This document shows positions 52,846 through 63,251 of a stretch of DNA of 64,000 bases, piece by piece. The DNA is from Granulosicoccus antarcticus IMCC3135 (GTDB taxonomy: Bacteria; Pseudomonadota; Gammaproteobacteria; Granulosicoccales; Granulosicoccaceae). Every line of letters begins with the position of its first letter. Position 1 is the first letter of the stretch. The stretch lies in the NCBI RefSeq assembly GCF_002215215.1, contig NZ_CP018632.1, forward strand, positions 2,352,501 through 2,416,500. The letters are read 5' to 3'. A model generated the notes under the pieces. The model was given only the letters and a program-made list of their open reading frames with translations, was not told the origin of the DNA and searched no databases. A program made the position numbers and the translations under genes.

Positions 52846-53727
52846 CTATTCCTGCCTTGTGTCGCCTGCAAGCTCAGTCGTCAGAAACCCGAAGCTCACC
52901 CGTTCGTGTCCAGCCAGATCCCGTTCTGTCTGAATGTGTTTGAAATTGTACTGACCCAGCAAGGATCTCACTGCATCGCCTTGTTCATTGCCGTGCTCCA
53001 GCAGTAGCAGGCAGCCTGGGCGACCCACACGGCAGGTGGCACTGATGATTGTTTCCAGGTCTTCCAGTCCGCTCTGACCGCTAACCAGAGCGCTGAGAGG
53101 TTCGTAGTGCAGGGCAGGCAGGTGCGGATCATTATTGGCAAGATAAGGCGGGTTGCTGATGATCATGGCTGCGCAGTCATCGGCCAGAGCGTCAAGCCAG
53201 CTACCTTGTACCAACTGAACACGTCCATTGCCAAAGCGACCGATATTACCTTGAGCTACTTTGATTGCAGCGGTATGACATTCCACCGCAATAATGGCGC
53301 GATCGGAAATCTCCTGTGCCAGAGCCACAGCGATGGCACCCGAGCCGGTCCCCAATTCGATAATGCCGCCCGCGGGCAGGGTCGATAAACGGGCCAGGGC
53401 CTGTTCCACCAGAATCTCGGTGTCGGGTCTGGGTATCAGCACACCTTCACCCAGTTGCAAGGGCAAGGACCAGAACTCCCGTTGACCGGTTATATAGGCC
53501 AGTGGCTCTCCCAGACAGCGTCGCTGCAGCAGCGCATCCAGTGCATCCAGCTGTTCCGGGGTCAGTGTGGCCTCCGGAAATGCAAACAGGGAAGCACGAG
53601 ATTTACCGGTGACATGCTGGACCAGCAGATCGCTATCCAGTCTGGCGGATTCCGGATCAGCCCCCTGTTTGTCTGAGGCGGCGAGCAGCAGGCGAGCCTG
53701 CTCCAGCCAGTGTCCTATGGTGTTCAG
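52846..53727 (-). CDS. prmC: Peptide chain release factor N5-glutamine methyltransferase, with non-standard CTG start
   Basis: A 293-residue methyltransferase that modifies the GGQ glutamine of release factors. The catalytic part has [28 protein letters not shown] and the [10 protein letters not shown] motif. The N-terminal helical domain is also encoded, without stops, upstream of the first conventional start: [46 protein letters not shown]. No ATG, GTG or TTG opens it. The frame has a CTG at 53727 forming CTGA with the prfA stop, the same geometry as the ATGA overlaps elsewhere here. A TTG at 53466 would lose the substrate-binding domain. prfA, its substrate, is directly upstream. Confidence 0.85.
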   Translation of the reverse strand: MNTIGHWLEQARLLLAASDKQGADPESARLDSDLLVQHVTGKSRASLFAFPEATLTPEQLDALDALLQRRCLGEPLAYITGQREFWSLPLQLGEGVLIPRPDTEILVEQALARLSTLPAGGIIELGTGSGAIAVALAQEISDRAIIAVECHTAAIKVAQGNIGRFGNGRVQLVQGSWLDALADDCAAMIISNPPYLANNDPHLPALHYEPLSALVSGQSGLEDLETIISATCRVGRPGCLLLLEHGNEQGDAVRSLLGQYNFKHIQTERDLAGHERVSFGFLTTELAGDTRQE

Positions 53728-54806
53728 TCTCCAAACTCTGCCAGCAAGTCGGCCTGATGCTCGGCAATCAGGGGATCAATGACCTCTCCCAGTCCACCGG
53801 CCATGACTTCATCGAGTTTGTAGAGGGTCAGGTTGATGCGATGATCGGTTAGCCGTCCTTGCGGGAAGTTGTACGTTCGAATCCGTTCAGAACGATCGCC
53901 TGAACCTACTTGCAGGCGGCGTGACTCGGACTCGGCATCCTGCTGTTTGGACACCTCGGCATTGAGTAGTCGTGCCTGCAACAGCGACATGGCCTTGGCC
54001 CGGTTTTTGTGCTGCGAGCGTTCATCCTGGCATTCAACCACGACACCGGTTGGCAGGTGCGTCAGGCGTATGGCTGAATCGGTTTTGTTGATGTGCTGAC
54101 CACCGGCACCTGAAGCGCGGAAGGTATCGACGCGCAGATCGGAGGCGTTGATGGTGATTTCTTCAATCTGATTGGCTTCGGGCAGAATGGCGACGGTTGC
54201 TGCCGAGGTGTGGACGCGGCCTTGAGATTCGGTTTCTGGAACGCGCTGAACACGGTGAGCGCCGGATTCGAACTTCAATCTGGAGAACACACGATCACCG
54301 ACCAAACGGCACACAACTTCCTTGTAGCCACCGTGATCGCCTGCGCGTTCGGTGATGATTTCACTACGCCATTTGTTCAGTTCGGCATAACGCAGATACA
54401 TACGTAGTAGATCACCGGCAAAAATGGCCGCTTCATCACCACCGGTACCCGCTCGGATTTCCAGAAAGGCGTTGTTCTCGTCTCGTGGGTCACGCGGCAG
54501 CAGTAAGGTCTGTAGCTCGCGCTCCTGGCTGTCGAGTCGGCCCTGTAGTCCGGGTATCTCGTCTTGTGCCATGGCGCGCATGTCCAGGTCACTGTCTTTG
54601 GCCATCTCTTTGGCGCTGGCCAGCTCCCTTTCAATGTCCTGAAAGCCTGCAAAGGCTGTGACGATGGGTTCCAGCTGCGCATACTCTTTCGAGAGGTCGC
54701 GGAATTTATCCTGATTGTTGATGATATCCGCGTCACCCAGCATTGCTGCTATTTCTTCGTGGCGTTCGCTGATGCTCTCAAGCTTGGACTGAATGGAAGC
54801 TTTCAT
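53724..54806 (-). CDS. prfA: Peptide chain release factor 1
   Basis: A 360-residue class I release factor reading UAA and UAG. The catalytic GGQ is in [19 protein letters not shown]; the stop-codon reading element is in the [23 protein letters not shown] region (PxT-type PET). Full length. The start overlaps the hemA stop by 4 bases and the stop overlaps the putative prmC CTG start, giving a coupled hemA-prfA-prmC operon. Confidence 0.97.
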   Translation of the reverse strand: MKASIQSKLESISERHEEIAAMLGDADIINNQDKFRDLSKEYAQLEPIVTAFAGFQDIERELASAKEMAKDSDLDMRAMAQDEIPGLQGRLDSQERELQTLLLPRDPRDENNAFLEIRAGTGGDEAAIFAGDLLRMYLRYAELNKWRSEIITERAGDHGGYKEVVCRLVGDRVFSRLKFESGAHRVQRVPETESQGRVHTSAATVAILPEANQIEEITINASDLRVDTFRASGAGGQHINKTDSAIRLTHLPTGVVVECQDERSQHKNRAKAMSLLQARLLNAEVSKQQDAESESRRLQVGSGDRSERIRTYNFPQGRLTDHRINLTLYKLDEVMAGGLGEVIDPLIAEHQADLLAEFGD

Positions 54807-56065
54807 GGTTTGGTGGTTGGCAGGTCCAGTAGCGTACGAGCTGCTTCGAGCAGTGTATGGTTGCCGTTCTCGGCGGCTTGACGCAGACGTGCCGTCGGTT
54901 GATGCATGACCTTGTTGCTCAGTGAGTGAGCCAGCTGCTTGAGTACAGCTTCCGGGTCTTGACCAGCTTGCAATTGTTTCAGTGATTTTTCCAGCGAACT
55001 GGCCCGAATGGCCTCGATCTTTTCGCGATAGGAAAGAATCATATCCTTGGCGCCCAGCGACTGCATCTTGCGCATGAACAGATCCACCTGAGTGGTGACA
55101 ATCTGTTCGGCTTCAAAGGCAGCTTCCTGGCGCGATTGCCGGTTCTCTTCAATGACGGCTTGCAGATCATCCACTGTGTAGAGAAAAACGCCGTCTATAT
55201 CGTTGACTTCCGCTTCCACGTCCCGTGGGACTGCGATATCGACTATCAGTTGCGAGCGAAATTTGCGCTGTTTCAGGGCTCTTTGCACAGCCCCCTTGCC
55301 CAGAATGGGCAGTTGGGAGCCGGTGGAGCTGATAATGATGTCAGCATGCGGCAGTGCGTCGGGAATATCCTTCAGCTCGATCGCGGTGCCTCCTACTTCC
55401 TGCGCCAGTACTGTGGCACGTTCCAGGGTGCGGTTGGCAATACGGATATTGCCGATGCCAGCGGTTTTCAGATGGCGGGCAGCCAGCTGGATGGTGTCGC
55501 CGGCTCCGATCAGCAGTGCAGACTGTTTGCTCAGATCGGCGAAGATCTGTCGCGCCAGGCTGACTGCGGCGAAAGCGACGGACACGGGGCTGTTGCCGAT
55601 GGCTGTGTCGGTACGTACCTGTTTGGCGACAGAGAAGGCTGTCTGGAACAGGACGGAGAGCTCCTGGCCGAGCATGCCGTGCTGGTCGGCATCCCGGTAG
55701 GCACTTTTGATTTGCCCCAGAATCTGAGGTTCGCCCAAGATCATGGAGTCCAGGCCGCTACATACACGCATCAGGTGGTGGACAGCGTCGCGATCCTCAT
55801 GATGGAAAAGGTACGGTTGAAAGCCCTGATCACGCAGTTCAAAATAATGGTGCATCCATTCCACGACAGCTCCGGTATCCTGATGATCCATACCGCAGTA
55901 GATCTCGGTACGGTTGCAGGTAGATACGATAGCGGCCTCATTGACACCGCCGACACGTCGTAAAGTGGCTAGCGCTTCGCCTACTTGCCCTTCGGCAATG
56001 ACGGCGCGTTCTCGGATGTCGAGGGGGGCGGTGTGATGGTTGAGTCCGAGGGCGAGGATGGGCAT
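54803..56065 (-). CDS. hemA: Glutamyl-tRNA reductase
   Basis: A 420-residue NADPH-dependent enzyme, the first committed step of the C5 route to heme. [11 protein letters not shown] contains the catalytic cysteine; [17 protein letters not shown] and [17 protein letters not shown] (nucleotide-binding) follow, with the C-terminal dimerisation domain. First gene of the hemA-prfA-prmC operon, divergent from the TPR lipoprotein gene (96 bases between). Confidence 0.96.
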   Translation of the reverse strand: MPILALGLNHHTAPLDIRERAVIAEGQVGEALATLRRVGGVNEAAIVSTCNRTEIYCGMDHQDTGAVVEWMHHYFELRDQGFQPYLFHHEDRDAVHHLMRVCSGLDSMILGEPQILGQIKSAYRDADQHGMLGQELSVLFQTAFSVAKQVRTDTAIGNSPVSVAFAAVSLARQIFADLSKQSALLIGAGDTIQLAARHLKTAGIGNIRIANRTLERATVLAQEVGGTAIELKDIPDALPHADIIISSTGSQLPILGKGAVQRALKQRKFRSQLIVDIAVPRDVEAEVNDIDGVFLYTVDDLQAVIEENRQSRQEAAFEAEQIVTTQVDLFMRKMQSLGAKDMILSYREKIEAIRASSLEKSLKQLQAGQDPEAVLKQLAHSLSNKVMHQPTARLRQAAENGNHTLLEAARTLLDLPTTKP

Positions 56066-56161
56066 TGCCTGATTCTAGCAAAAACAGTAGCAAATCCGAC
56101 TGTATTGGCATCTGATTCGTATGCAAGTGTCGTTACACTCACTAATTGACGACAGTATTGC

Positions 56162-57970
56162 GTGAACAAACGCACGGGATTGAGAATGAGCAACAATCTG
56201 AACGGCAGGGACAGACTCTTGCAAAGGCTGGTATCCGGCGCTTTACCCTTTTTGATGTTGGGGTGCAGCACGGTGCCCATGGGCCCCGGTACGGCGCTGG
56301 CGGCGCAGTCCGATGGCGCCGAATCACTGGCGCAGGCACAACCCGAGCCAGAAGCGGTGTCAACGGCCCCGGTAAGCCAGTCGACCATGGACGGGCAATT
56401 GATGTTCGAGCTGATGATCGCCGAACTGGCAGGACGGCGTGGGCAGCTGGATGTGGCCATGGCCGGATACCTGCGCGCCTCCAAGCACACAGACGATCCA
56501 CGGGTCTCAGAAAGGGCCACACGCCTGGCTATGTATGGGCAGCAATGGGCCGAAGCACAGACTGCAGCTCAAAGGTGGCTTGAGCTGGACCCTGATGCCG
56601 CAGAGGTCAGGGAGATGCTAGGCCAGACTTTTCTGCAACAGAACAAGACAGCTGATGCGATTGAGATCTACCAGCAACTGATCACTGAGACAGACAATCC
56701 TGAGCAAACGATTTATCAGGTTCAGTCTGAATTGCAGGCGGCGAACAACCCGGTGCAGGCTATCGAGGTCATGCAGGCACTGATCAGCGCTGTACCGGAT
56801 AACTCTCAGGCCCATCTGGCACTGGCAAACCTGCTGATGGCGACCAACGATGAAAAAGGTGCTCTTGCCTCCCTGGAACAGGCATTAAGCCTGGATGCAG
56901 GTAACAGCAATGCCTTGCTGCTCAAAGCACGATTACTGATGGCATCAGGTCAGTCGGAAGAGGCGTTCGCAAGCCTTGAAACCGTATTGGAAAAAAATCC
57001 TGACAAGTTACTGTTGCGATTGGGCTATGCACAGTTGCTGCTTGATGCCGGGCGAGCGGACGAGACTGGCGAACAGCTGGACGTGGTTTTCCAGGGGGCT
57101 GATAACAACCCTGATACGTTGCTGACCATCAGCCTGCTGGCGCTGGACGCCCGCCAGGTGGATCGGGCTGAAACCTATCTGAAGCGTTTGCGCGAGACGG
57201 GTCGCTATACCGAGCAGGCAAACTTCTATGAGGCCCGCATCAATGATCAGCGTAAGGATTACGATGCCGCTATTCAGCTTTATGACGCAGTAGGTGAAGG
57301 TGAGCTTCAGCTGCCTGCGCAAATTCGTGTCGCTGAGCTTATGGGGATCTCTGGTGATCTGGACGGTGGTCGTGATCGACTGCATCAGTTGATGGTTGCC
57401 GTCAGCGACCCCCAGATTCAGACCCAGCTGTTGACCGCTGAAAGCCGGATGTTGCAGGAAGCAGGGCAAGGCGAGCAGGCGGTAAGCGTACTGACTGAGG
57501 CTCTGTTGCGCTTCCCTGGCAATGGCGATCTGCTGTACGCACGTGCGCTGGCCGCCGATTCTGCTGGTGATACCGATCGACTGGTTGATGATCTGAATGA
57601 GCTGATCAAATCCGAGCCTGACAATGCCCATGCATTGAATGCGCTTGGGTATCACCTGGCTGATAACAACGTGGAGTTGGGCCGGGCAGAGGAGCTGTTG
57701 GTCAAGGCCAACAAATTGTTGCCTAATGATCCTGCCATCCTCGATAGCCTCGGGTGGTTGCGTTATCGCCAGGGCAATTACACAGAAGCTGTCTCCATGC
57801 TCAAATCAGCCTACAGCCTCTATCAGGACCCTGAAATTGCAGCTCATCTGGGCGAAGCTCTATGGCACGATGGCAGTGAAGAGGAGGCGAGGACTGTGAT
57901 CGATGATGCATTGATCGAGAGCCCGAAAGATGATCGCCTGCTCAAGATCAAGCAGAAATATACCGAGTAA
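56162..57970 (+). CDS. TPR-repeat lipoprotein
   Basis: A 602-residue exported protein. The signal peptide ends in LMLGC (Cys35 from the GTG start at 56162; ATG 56186 is an alternative), predicting outer-membrane anchoring. The rest is tetratricopeptide-like helical repeats: YLRASKHTDDPRVSERATRLA, then WLELDPDAAEVREMLGQ, LEQALSLDAGNSNALLLKARLL, and LDSLGWLRYRQGNYTEAVSML near the end. A gene of this kind precedes lolB in many gammaproteobacteria; it probably scaffolds envelope complexes. Its stop and the lolB start share one base (TAATG). Confidence 0.88.
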   Translation: MNKRTGLRMSNNLNGRDRLLQRLVSGALPFLMLGCSTVPMGPGTALAAQSDGAESLAQAQPEPEAVSTAPVSQSTMDGQLMFELMIAELAGRRGQLDVAMAGYLRASKHTDDPRVSERATRLAMYGQQWAEAQTAAQRWLELDPDAAEVREMLGQTFLQQNKTADAIEIYQQLITETDNPEQTIYQVQSELQAANNPVQAIEVMQALISAVPDNSQAHLALANLLMATNDEKGALASLEQALSLDAGNSNALLLKARLLMASGQSEEAFASLETVLEKNPDKLLLRLGYAQLLLDAGRADETGEQLDVVFQGADNNPDTLLTISLLALDARQVDRAETYLKRLRETGRYTEQANFYEARINDQRKDYDAAIQLYDAVGEGELQLPAQIRVAELMGISGDLDGGRDRLHQLMVAVSDPQIQTQLLTAESRMLQEAGQGEQAVSVLTEALLRFPGNGDLLYARALAADSAGDTDRLVDDLNELIKSEPDNAHALNALGYHLADNNVELGRAEELLVKANKLLPNDPAILDSLGWLRYRQGNYTEAVSMLKSAYSLYQDPEIAAHLGEALWHDGSEEEARTVIDDALIESPKDDRLLKIKQKYTE

Positions 57971-58686
57971 TGAGCACTTCTTTGCGTCAGCTCCTGCTAC
58001 CGGCTCTTGTTTGCCTGTCGTCAGTCTTGCTCAGTGCCTGCCAAAGCATGGGAATGACTGCACCCGAAGGCACAGATAGCAAAGTCGATGAGGTGGGGCT
58101 GGCGGCAAGTATAAAATTGCGGGAGTCTGTTCTGGGTGTGCGTAACGACTTTCGCGTGGAAGGTGGTCTGGGTATCTGGACTGACACGGAAACGATTTCT
58201 GCACGGCTCGACTGGCAGCAGAAATCAGATGAGTTGGATCTGACTTTGTCTGGTCCACTGGGCATTGGAACGATGCAATTGACTGATGATGGATCTTTGG
58301 TAACGTTGAGTCGTGGTGGTGCCCGCGTTGGACAAGGACCCGTTGCCGATGATGTTTTGCAAAAAGGACTTGGATTGAGCGCACCGGTGCCACTCGATGA
58401 GCTTGGCTTCTGGGTCAAGGGCTTGCCCGGTAACGCCACGGCAGTCAGCCGTGATGCGCAAGGTCGCTTGGTCTCATTGCGTTACACCGACGTTCAGGGG
58501 ACACGCTGGCAGGCACGTTTTCTCCGCTATGTTACTTGGGACAAAATTGAGGTGCCGGAGCTGATTACCGCCTCTGGAGGCCCTTATTCGGTGCGTTTGC
58601 GCTTGAAAAACTGGCGATACAATACTACAACTGTTGTGCCGGACAGGCCCGAATTGAACAATAGGCTTCCGATCCCGGGCCGGTAG
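57970..58686 (+). CDS. lolB: Outer-membrane lipoprotein insertion factor LolB
   Basis: A 238-residue lipoprotein with lipobox LSAC (Cys24). It accepts lipoproteins from LolA and places them in the outer membrane. GGLGIWTDTETISARLDWQQ, LSGPLGIGTMQL and the LPGNATAVSRDAQGRLVSL segment follow the LolB beta-barrel pattern. Coupled to the TPR lipoprotein gene; ispE follows after 48 bases, the usual order. Confidence 0.9.
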   Translation: MSTSLRQLLLPALVCLSSVLLSACQSMGMTAPEGTDSKVDEVGLAASIKLRESVLGVRNDFRVEGGLGIWTDTETISARLDWQQKSDELDLTLSGPLGIGTMQLTDDGSLVTLSRGGARVGQGPVADDVLQKGLGLSAPVPLDELGFWVKGLPGNATAVSRDAQGRLVSLRYTDVQGTRWQARFLRYVTWDKIEVPELITASGGPYSVRLRLKNWRYNTTTVVPDRPELNNRLPIPGR

Positions 58687-58734
58687 CGGTACACTGCATT
58701 CCGTTTTCATTTAACAGCGAATCAAAGGACTACG

Positions 58735-59577
58735 TTGACTACAAGATGGCTGGCCCCTGCCAAGATAAACCTCTTCCTGCATGTGACTGGACGACGCAGT
58801 GACGGATACCACACGCTTCAAACCGTGTATCAATTCGTCAACCTGTGTGATGTCCTGCAGTTTGCAGTTCGAGAAGATAGTGAAGTCCACCTGAAGTCGG
58901 ACTTCAAGGAAGTACCGCCCGAGAGCAACCTTGTGGTGCGCGCTGCAAGGGCGTTGCAGGCACATTCAGGTACTCGGGCAGGTACTGACATTACCCTTGA
59001 AAAGGTCATCCCTACGGGTGGCGGATTGGGTGGTGGAAGCTCTGATGCGGCGACTACTCTGGTAGCGCTCAATGAATTCTGGCGCCTGGGTCTTAGTATC
59101 AAGGAGCTGGCAGAGATCGGTGTAACCGTCAGTGCTGACGTGCCGGTATTTGTCTATGGACAAGCAAGTTGGGCTGAAGGTATCGGCGACAAGCTGACGC
59201 CCGTTGCTCCTCTTGAGCCTTGGTACCTGATCGTGAATCCGATGGTGCAGGTCTCAACGGCTGCATTATTTGCTGCCCCTGAATTGACAAGGAACACAAG
59301 TCCAGTCACAATACGCGACTTCATGGACGGGAGAAGTACTAATGTCTTTGAAAAGGTAGTGGTGGCACGACATCCAGAGGTTGGTGTGGCACTTGATTGG
59401 TTACGTAACAATTACCGCGGTTTTCGCGCTAAAATGAGTGGCACGGGCAGTTGTGTGTTTACAGCCTTTGATTCTCAAGAAGAAGCGCAAAAGTTATGTG
59501 ACCTTCTGCCGAAAGGTATGAAAGGTTTTGTAGTAAAAGGCAGAAATGCTTCTCCACTTTATGACTTTTCTGGTTAG
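58735..59577 (+). CDS. ispE: 4-diphosphocytidyl-2-C-methyl-D-erythritol kinase
   Basis: A 280-residue GHMP kinase of the MEP isoprenoid pathway. APAKINLFLHVTGRRSDGYH at the N-terminus and the ATP loop PTGGGLGGGSSDAATTL are diagnostic; KMSGTGSCVFTAF is the third GHMP motif. The start is TTG 58735; the first in-frame ATG lies far inside the conserved domain. Directly upstream of tRNA-Gln and prs. Confidence 0.95.
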   Translation: MTTRWLAPAKINLFLHVTGRRSDGYHTLQTVYQFVNLCDVLQFAVREDSEVHLKSDFKEVPPESNLVVRAARALQAHSGTRAGTDITLEKVIPTGGGLGGGSSDAATTLVALNEFWRLGLSIKELAEIGVTVSADVPVFVYGQASWAEGIGDKLTPVAPLEPWYLIVNPMVQVSTAALFAAPELTRNTSPVTIRDFMDGRSTNVFEKVVVARHPEVGVALDWLRNNYRGFRAKMSGTGSCVFTAFDSQEEAQKLCDLLPKGMKGFVVKGRNASPLYDFSG

Positions 59578-59585
59578 TTATAGCG

Positions 59586-59591
59586 TATAGT
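59586..59591 (+). promoter_or_regulatory. Candidate -10 box for tRNA-Gln
   Basis: TATAGT is followed by a GC-rich TGTGCGC discriminator, as is common for stable-RNA promoters, 15 bases before the tRNA. The -35 (TGACTT, 59562) is weak with an 18-base spacer. Confidence 0.4.
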
Positions 59592-59606
59592 GTGCGCTTC
59601 TGTGAT

Positions 59607-59682
59607 TGGGCCGTCGCCAAGCGGTTAAGGCACTGGGTTTTGATCCCAGCATTCGGAGGTTCGATCCCTCCCGGCCCAGCCA
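59607..59682 (+). tRNA. tRNA-Gln (anticodon TTG)
   Basis: A complete cloverleaf: acceptor TGGGCCG / CGGCCCA, D-arm with GGTTAAGGC, anticodon stem CTGGG / CCCAG around TTTTGAT (anticodon TTG at 59640-59642), T-arm GGAGG-TTCGATC-CCTCC, discriminator G and encoded CCA (59680-59682). The U-A first acceptor pair is typical of tRNA-Gln. A run of six T follows directly. It sits between ispE and prs, a standard gammaproteobacterial position. Confidence 0.97.
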
Positions 59683-59738
59683 TTTTTTATTTGCACCAGA
59701 TCAGCTCTCTTTATTGAACGCAACGAGTTACTGATCTT

Positions 59739-60692
59739 ATGCATGAGCGCAAACTGATGATTTTTGGCGGAAACGCCAATCCTCGTTTGACTCAAAATAT
59801 CGCCTCCTATCTGCAACAGCCTATTGGCAAGTTGCAATTGACGCGATTTAGTGACGGCGAGACTGCTGTCGAAATTCTCGAAAACGTGCGAGGCGGTGAT
59901 ATCTTCATCGTCCAGCCCGTTTGCGCTCCCACCAACGACAATCTGATGGATCTGCTGGTCATGGTCGATGCCATGCGTCGCTCGTCTGCAGAACGCATTA
60001 CAGCCGTTGTGCCTTATTACGGCTACGCCCGCCAGGATCGACGCGTTCGATCGGCTCGCGTACCCATTACGGCCAAGCTGGTTGCCAACATGCTGAGTGT
60101 TGCCGGTGTGGACCGCGTACTTACCGTCGATGTTCACGCAGAACAGATTCAGGGTTTCTTCGATATCCCGGTCGACAATGTTTACGCCTCACCGTTGTTG
60201 TTGCTGGATATCTGGCGCAGCAAATACGAAAACCTGGTAGTAGTATCACCCGATGTCGGGGGTGTTGTTCGTGCCAGGGCCGTTGCCAAGCAATTGGATG
60301 ATGCCGATCTGGCCATTATCGACAAGCGTCGGCCTCAGGCCAATCAGGCGCAGGTCATGCACATCATCGGAGAAGTCGCTGATCGTACCTGCGTAATCAT
60401 TGACGATATGGTTGATACCGCAGGGACCTTGTGTAAGGCCGCTGAGGCACTGAAAAAGCACGGCGCAACTAAAGTTGTGGCTTTGGCCACACATCCGGTG
60501 CTTTCCGGTAAAGCCATCGCCAATATTACCGATTCGGAACTGGATGAGCTGGTAGTGACTGACACGATACCCCTGTCGGAAGCAGCTCGTGCATGCGATC
60601 GTATCCGGCAATTGTCAGTTGCGGACCTCCTGGGTGAGACTATCCGCAGAATACATGAGGACGAATCAGTCAGCTCCGTCTATATGGACTAG
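59739..60692 (+). CDS. prs: Ribose-phosphate pyrophosphokinase
   Basis: A 317-residue enzyme making PRPP for nucleotide, histidine, tryptophan and NAD synthesis. [18 protein letters not shown], the flexible loop with [24 protein letters not shown] and the PRPP-binding [21 protein letters not shown] are intact (landmarks only). Normal length. Confidence 0.97.
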   Translation: MHERKLMIFGGNANPRLTQNIASYLQQPIGKLQLTRFSDGETAVEILENVRGGDIFIVQPVCAPTNDNLMDLLVMVDAMRRSSAERITAVVPYYGYARQDRRVRSARVPITAKLVANMLSVAGVDRVLTVDVHAEQIQGFFDIPVDNVYASPLLLLDIWRSKYENLVVVSPDVGGVVRARAVAKQLDDADLAIIDKRRPQANQAQVMHIIGEVADRTCVIIDDMVDTAGTLCKAAEALKKHGATKVVALATHPVLSGKAIANITDSELDELVVTDTIPLSEAARACDRIRQLSVADLLGETIRRIHEDESVSSVYMD

Positions 60693-60700
60693 CTATCTGA

Positions 60701-60706
60701 TATACT
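60701..60706 (+). promoter_or_regulatory. Extended -10 promoter element of rplY
   Basis: TGA-TATACT is an extended -10 (TGn plus a near-consensus hexamer) about 75 bases before the rplY start. It overlaps the region just after the prs stop. No matching -35 is needed for this class. Confidence 0.5.
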
Positions 60707-60781
60707 CCGCCGGCTCTGCCTGGTCGCGGGCAGTGAAACGATGCACCAATTCCGGTGACATCGCCTTACGGAGATTCCGAC

Positions 60782-61438
60782 ATGTCTGACGAAAACATCA
60801 GCGTCAATGCCACGTCGCGCAGCGTATTTGGGAAAGGTGCGAGCCGCCGCCTGCGTCGTGACAATATGGTACCAGCCATTCTTTATGGTGCCGATAAAGA
60901 ACCACAAGCTATCCAGCTGAAAGCTAACGAGGTCTTCAAGCACCTTGAGTCTGAAGCTTTCTATTCACAACTGCTGTCTGTCAGCGTTGATGGTGGCGAG
61001 CCAGTTCGTTCATTGCTCAAGGACGTTCAGCGTCATCCATACAAGCAGCAAATTCTGCATATGGATTTCGTACGCGTTGTTGCCGGTGCCGAACTTCAGG
61101 TTAGTGTATCTCTGCACTTCACAAACGAAGACGCCAGCGTCGGTGTGAAGAGTGGCGGTATCATCAGCCATACAGACAACGAAGTACTGATTGCCTGTCT
61201 GCCACGCCATATTCCTGAATATATCGAAGTTGATATGTCCAACATGAACATTGGTGATTCAGTTCATCTGTCCAGTCTGGTTCTGCCTGAAGGTGTACGA
61301 CTGGTTGACCTTCATGAAGCAGGCGACGATTCAGATCGTCAGGTTGCTGCTGTTAACGCTCCACGCGTTGAAGCTGAGCCTTCTGAAGATGATGATGCAG
61401 CACCTGCTGCCAGTGCCGAAGACGGCGCTGCCGAGTAA
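60782..61438 (+). CDS. rplY: 50S ribosomal protein L25/general stress protein Ctc
   Basis: A 218-residue long-form L25 that binds 5S rRNA. RSVFGKGASRRLRRDNMVPAILYG and LLKDVQRHPYKQQILHMDFVRV are the L25 core; the C-terminal TL5-type domain and an acidic Ala/Asp-rich tail (SEDDDAAPAASAEDG) follow. ATG 60782 is chosen because GGAG lies 10 bases upstream. The stop codon is part of a small hairpin. Confidence 0.94.
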   Translation: MSDENISVNATSRSVFGKGASRRLRRDNMVPAILYGADKEPQAIQLKANEVFKHLESEAFYSQLLSVSVDGGEPVRSLLKDVQRHPYKQQILHMDFVRVVAGAELQVSVSLHFTNEDASVGVKSGGIISHTDNEVLIACLPRHIPEYIEVDMSNMNIGDSVHLSSLVLPEGVRLVDLHEAGDDSDRQVAAVNAPRVEAEPSEDDDAAPAASAEDGAAE

Positions 61439-61495
61439 TCAGTTTTCTGATTACTGCAAGAACGCCTCTCTGGGAGCCATGCTCCTGGGGAGGCG
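61436..61495 (+). other. Two adjacent hairpins between rplY and pth
   Basis: Hairpin 1 (61436-61453) is TAATCAG-TTTT-CTGATTA and includes the rplY stop codon. Hairpin 2 (61463-61495) pairs CGCCTC with GAGGCG around an inner GGAGC/GCTCC stem. Neither has a trailing U-run, so transcription probably continues into pth; they may separate the expression levels of the two genes. Confidence 0.45.
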
Positions 61496-61520
61496 CCTGA
61501 TGATGAGCCTGTAGCTTCCC

Positions 61521-62123
61521 ATGCCTGGTCAACGAGTCCAATTCGAACTGATAGCGGGTTTCGGCAATCCGGGATCAGAGTATGCTGCCACTCGCCACAA
61601 TGCCGGTTTCTGGTATGTGGATGAACTGGCCCGCCAACTGGGCGCCAGCTTCAACACCGACAAACGATTTTTTGCCGCCGTTGCCACCGCGCAATTCGAA
61701 GGCCGCAAGATCATTCTTGTCAAACCCATGAATTTCATGAATAACAGTGGGCAGGGGCTCGGCGCCGTTGCACGCTTCTACAAGATCGAACCGGGCAAGA
61801 TACTGGTTGCTCATGATGAACTGGATCTGTCCCCGGGTCATATCCGCTTGAAGAACGGCGGGGGTCACGGTGGGCATAACGGTTTACGTGATTCTCTGGC
61901 AAAGCTGGGCAGTAGCGATTTCTGGCGCATGCGCATCGGTATCGGCCACCCCGGACACAAGAGTGCCGTGTCCGGCTATGTACTCAAACGGGCTCCGGCA
62001 GACCAGCAACGCCTGATGGATGAAGCCATCGAGCTTGCCCTGCGTGAATCGCCCACCATTATCGACGGTGACATCAATGTTGCCACCAAGGCTTTGCATA
62101 GCCACAAGCCTCCAACCACCTAA
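61521..62123 (+). CDS. pth: Peptidyl-tRNA hydrolase
   Basis: A 200-residue hydrolase recycling peptidyl-tRNAs. AGFGNPGSEYAATRHNAGFW carries the catalytic histidine and the Asn; KPMNFMNNSGQGLGA, VAHDELDLSPG (catalytic Asp) and GGGHGGHNGLRD complete the family pattern. It lies between rplY and ychF, as in E. coli. Confidence 0.96.
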   Translation: MPGQRVQFELIAGFGNPGSEYAATRHNAGFWYVDELARQLGASFNTDKRFFAAVATAQFEGRKIILVKPMNFMNNSGQGLGAVARFYKIEPGKILVAHDELDLSPGHIRLKNGGGHGGHNGLRDSLAKLGSSDFWRMRIGIGHPGHKSAVSGYVLKRAPADQQRLMDEAIELALRESPTIIDGDINVATKALHSHKPPTT

Positions 62124-62138
62124 CAGGTACGTACTGAC

Positions 62139-63230
62139 ATGGGTTTCAAATGCGCGATCGTAGGCTTGCCTAACGTTGGCAAATCAACGTTGTTCAATGC
62201 CCTGACCAAGGCCGAAATAGCTGCCGAAAATTATCCGTTCTGCACCATCGAGCCCAATGTCGGAATCGTTCCAGTGCCAGATCTACGCCTGGACGCACTC
62301 GCACTAATCGTCAATCCGCAGCGCACATTGCCGACTGCCATGGAATTTGTGGATATTGCGGGTCTGGTTGCCGGCGCCTCGAAAGGGGAAGGGCTGGGCA
62401 ACAAGTTTCTGGCCAATATCCGTGAGACGGATGCTATCGCCCATGTGGTCCGATGCTTCCAGGATGACGATGTTATCCATGTCGCCGGCAAGGTTGACCC
62501 GCTGGACGATGTTGAGATCATCAACACTGAGCTGTTGCTTGCCGATATGGAAACGATCGACAAGGCGTTGCTCAGAATTCGAAAAACGGCAAAATCTGCC
62601 AACAAGGATGCCATGGCTGAGCAGGCATTGCTGCAGAGGCTGGCGGACGCTCTGGCGGAAGGGGTGGCTGTGCGAACTCTGGACATGAATGATTCAGAGC
62701 GTAAATTGCTGCGCAACTTTCACTTGCTGACAGTGAAGCCCACCATGTATATCGCCAACGTTGATGAGGGTGGTTTCGAGAACAACCCCATGCTGGATGC
62801 TTTGCGCGAATATGCTGCTGGTGAAGGTGCTGAAGTGGTGCCGGTCTGTGCGGCGATTGAAGCTGAAATCGTGCAGTTGGATGATGCTGACAAGAAAGAT
62901 TTTCTTGATGAAATGAATCTGGATGAGCCTGGCCTGAACCGCGTTATCCGCGCAGGCTACGATCTGCTTGGTCTGCAAACCTTTTTCACTGCAGGTGAGA
63001 AAGAAGTGCGTGCCTGGACGGTACATGCAGGCGCCACAGCTCCACAGGGAGCAGGGCGTATTCATACCGATTTCGAAAAAGGATTTATTCGTGCAGAAGT
63101 TGTCGGCTATGACGATTTCGTTGAATTCAAAGGTGAAAGCGGTGCCAAGGACGCAGGTAAATGGCGTCTGGAAGGCAAGGAATACATCATGCGCGAAGGT
63201 GATGTCGTGCATTTTCGATTCAACGTCTAA
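62139..63230 (+). CDS. ychF: Redox-regulated ATPase YchF (OLA1 family)
   Basis: A 363-residue Obg-family P-loop ATPase. [19 protein letters not shown] is the P-loop; [12 protein letters not shown] the switch [20 protein letters not shown] the G3 region. The usual NKXD is replaced by the ATP-selective NVDE (YIANVDEGG). The C-terminal TGS domain ends with [13 protein letters not shown]. Normal length. 15 bases downstream of pth, probably co-transcribed. Confidence 0.97.
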   Translation: MGFKCAIVGLPNVGKSTLFNALTKAEIAAENYPFCTIEPNVGIVPVPDLRLDALALIVNPQRTLPTAMEFVDIAGLVAGASKGEGLGNKFLANIRETDAIAHVVRCFQDDDVIHVAGKVDPLDDVEIINTELLLADMETIDKALLRIRKTAKSANKDAMAEQALLQRLADALAEGVAVRTLDMNDSERKLLRNFHLLTVKPTMYIANVDEGGFENNPMLDALREYAAGEGAEVVPVCAAIEAEIVQLDDADKKDFLDEMNLDEPGLNRVIRAGYDLLGLQTFFTAGEKEVRAWTVHAGATAPQGAGRIHTDFEKGFIRAEVVGYDDFVEFKGESGAKDAGKWRLEGKEYIMREGDVVHFRFNV

Positions 63231-63251
63231 TCTACTGAATCAGATAAATGT

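Noticed and set aside
52846-53466. prmC as a truncated pseudogene
   Set aside because: The missing N-terminal domain is encoded in frame without stops up to the prfA stop, so the gene is intact with an unusual start codon.
55136-55963. A 275-codon plus-strand frame opposite hemA
   Set aside because: Long but entirely inside a well-conserved hemA; no motif or start signal.
57008-57655. A 215-codon minus-strand frame opposite the TPR lipoprotein
   Set aside because: The TPR pattern on the plus strand is clear and the reverse frame shows no family features.
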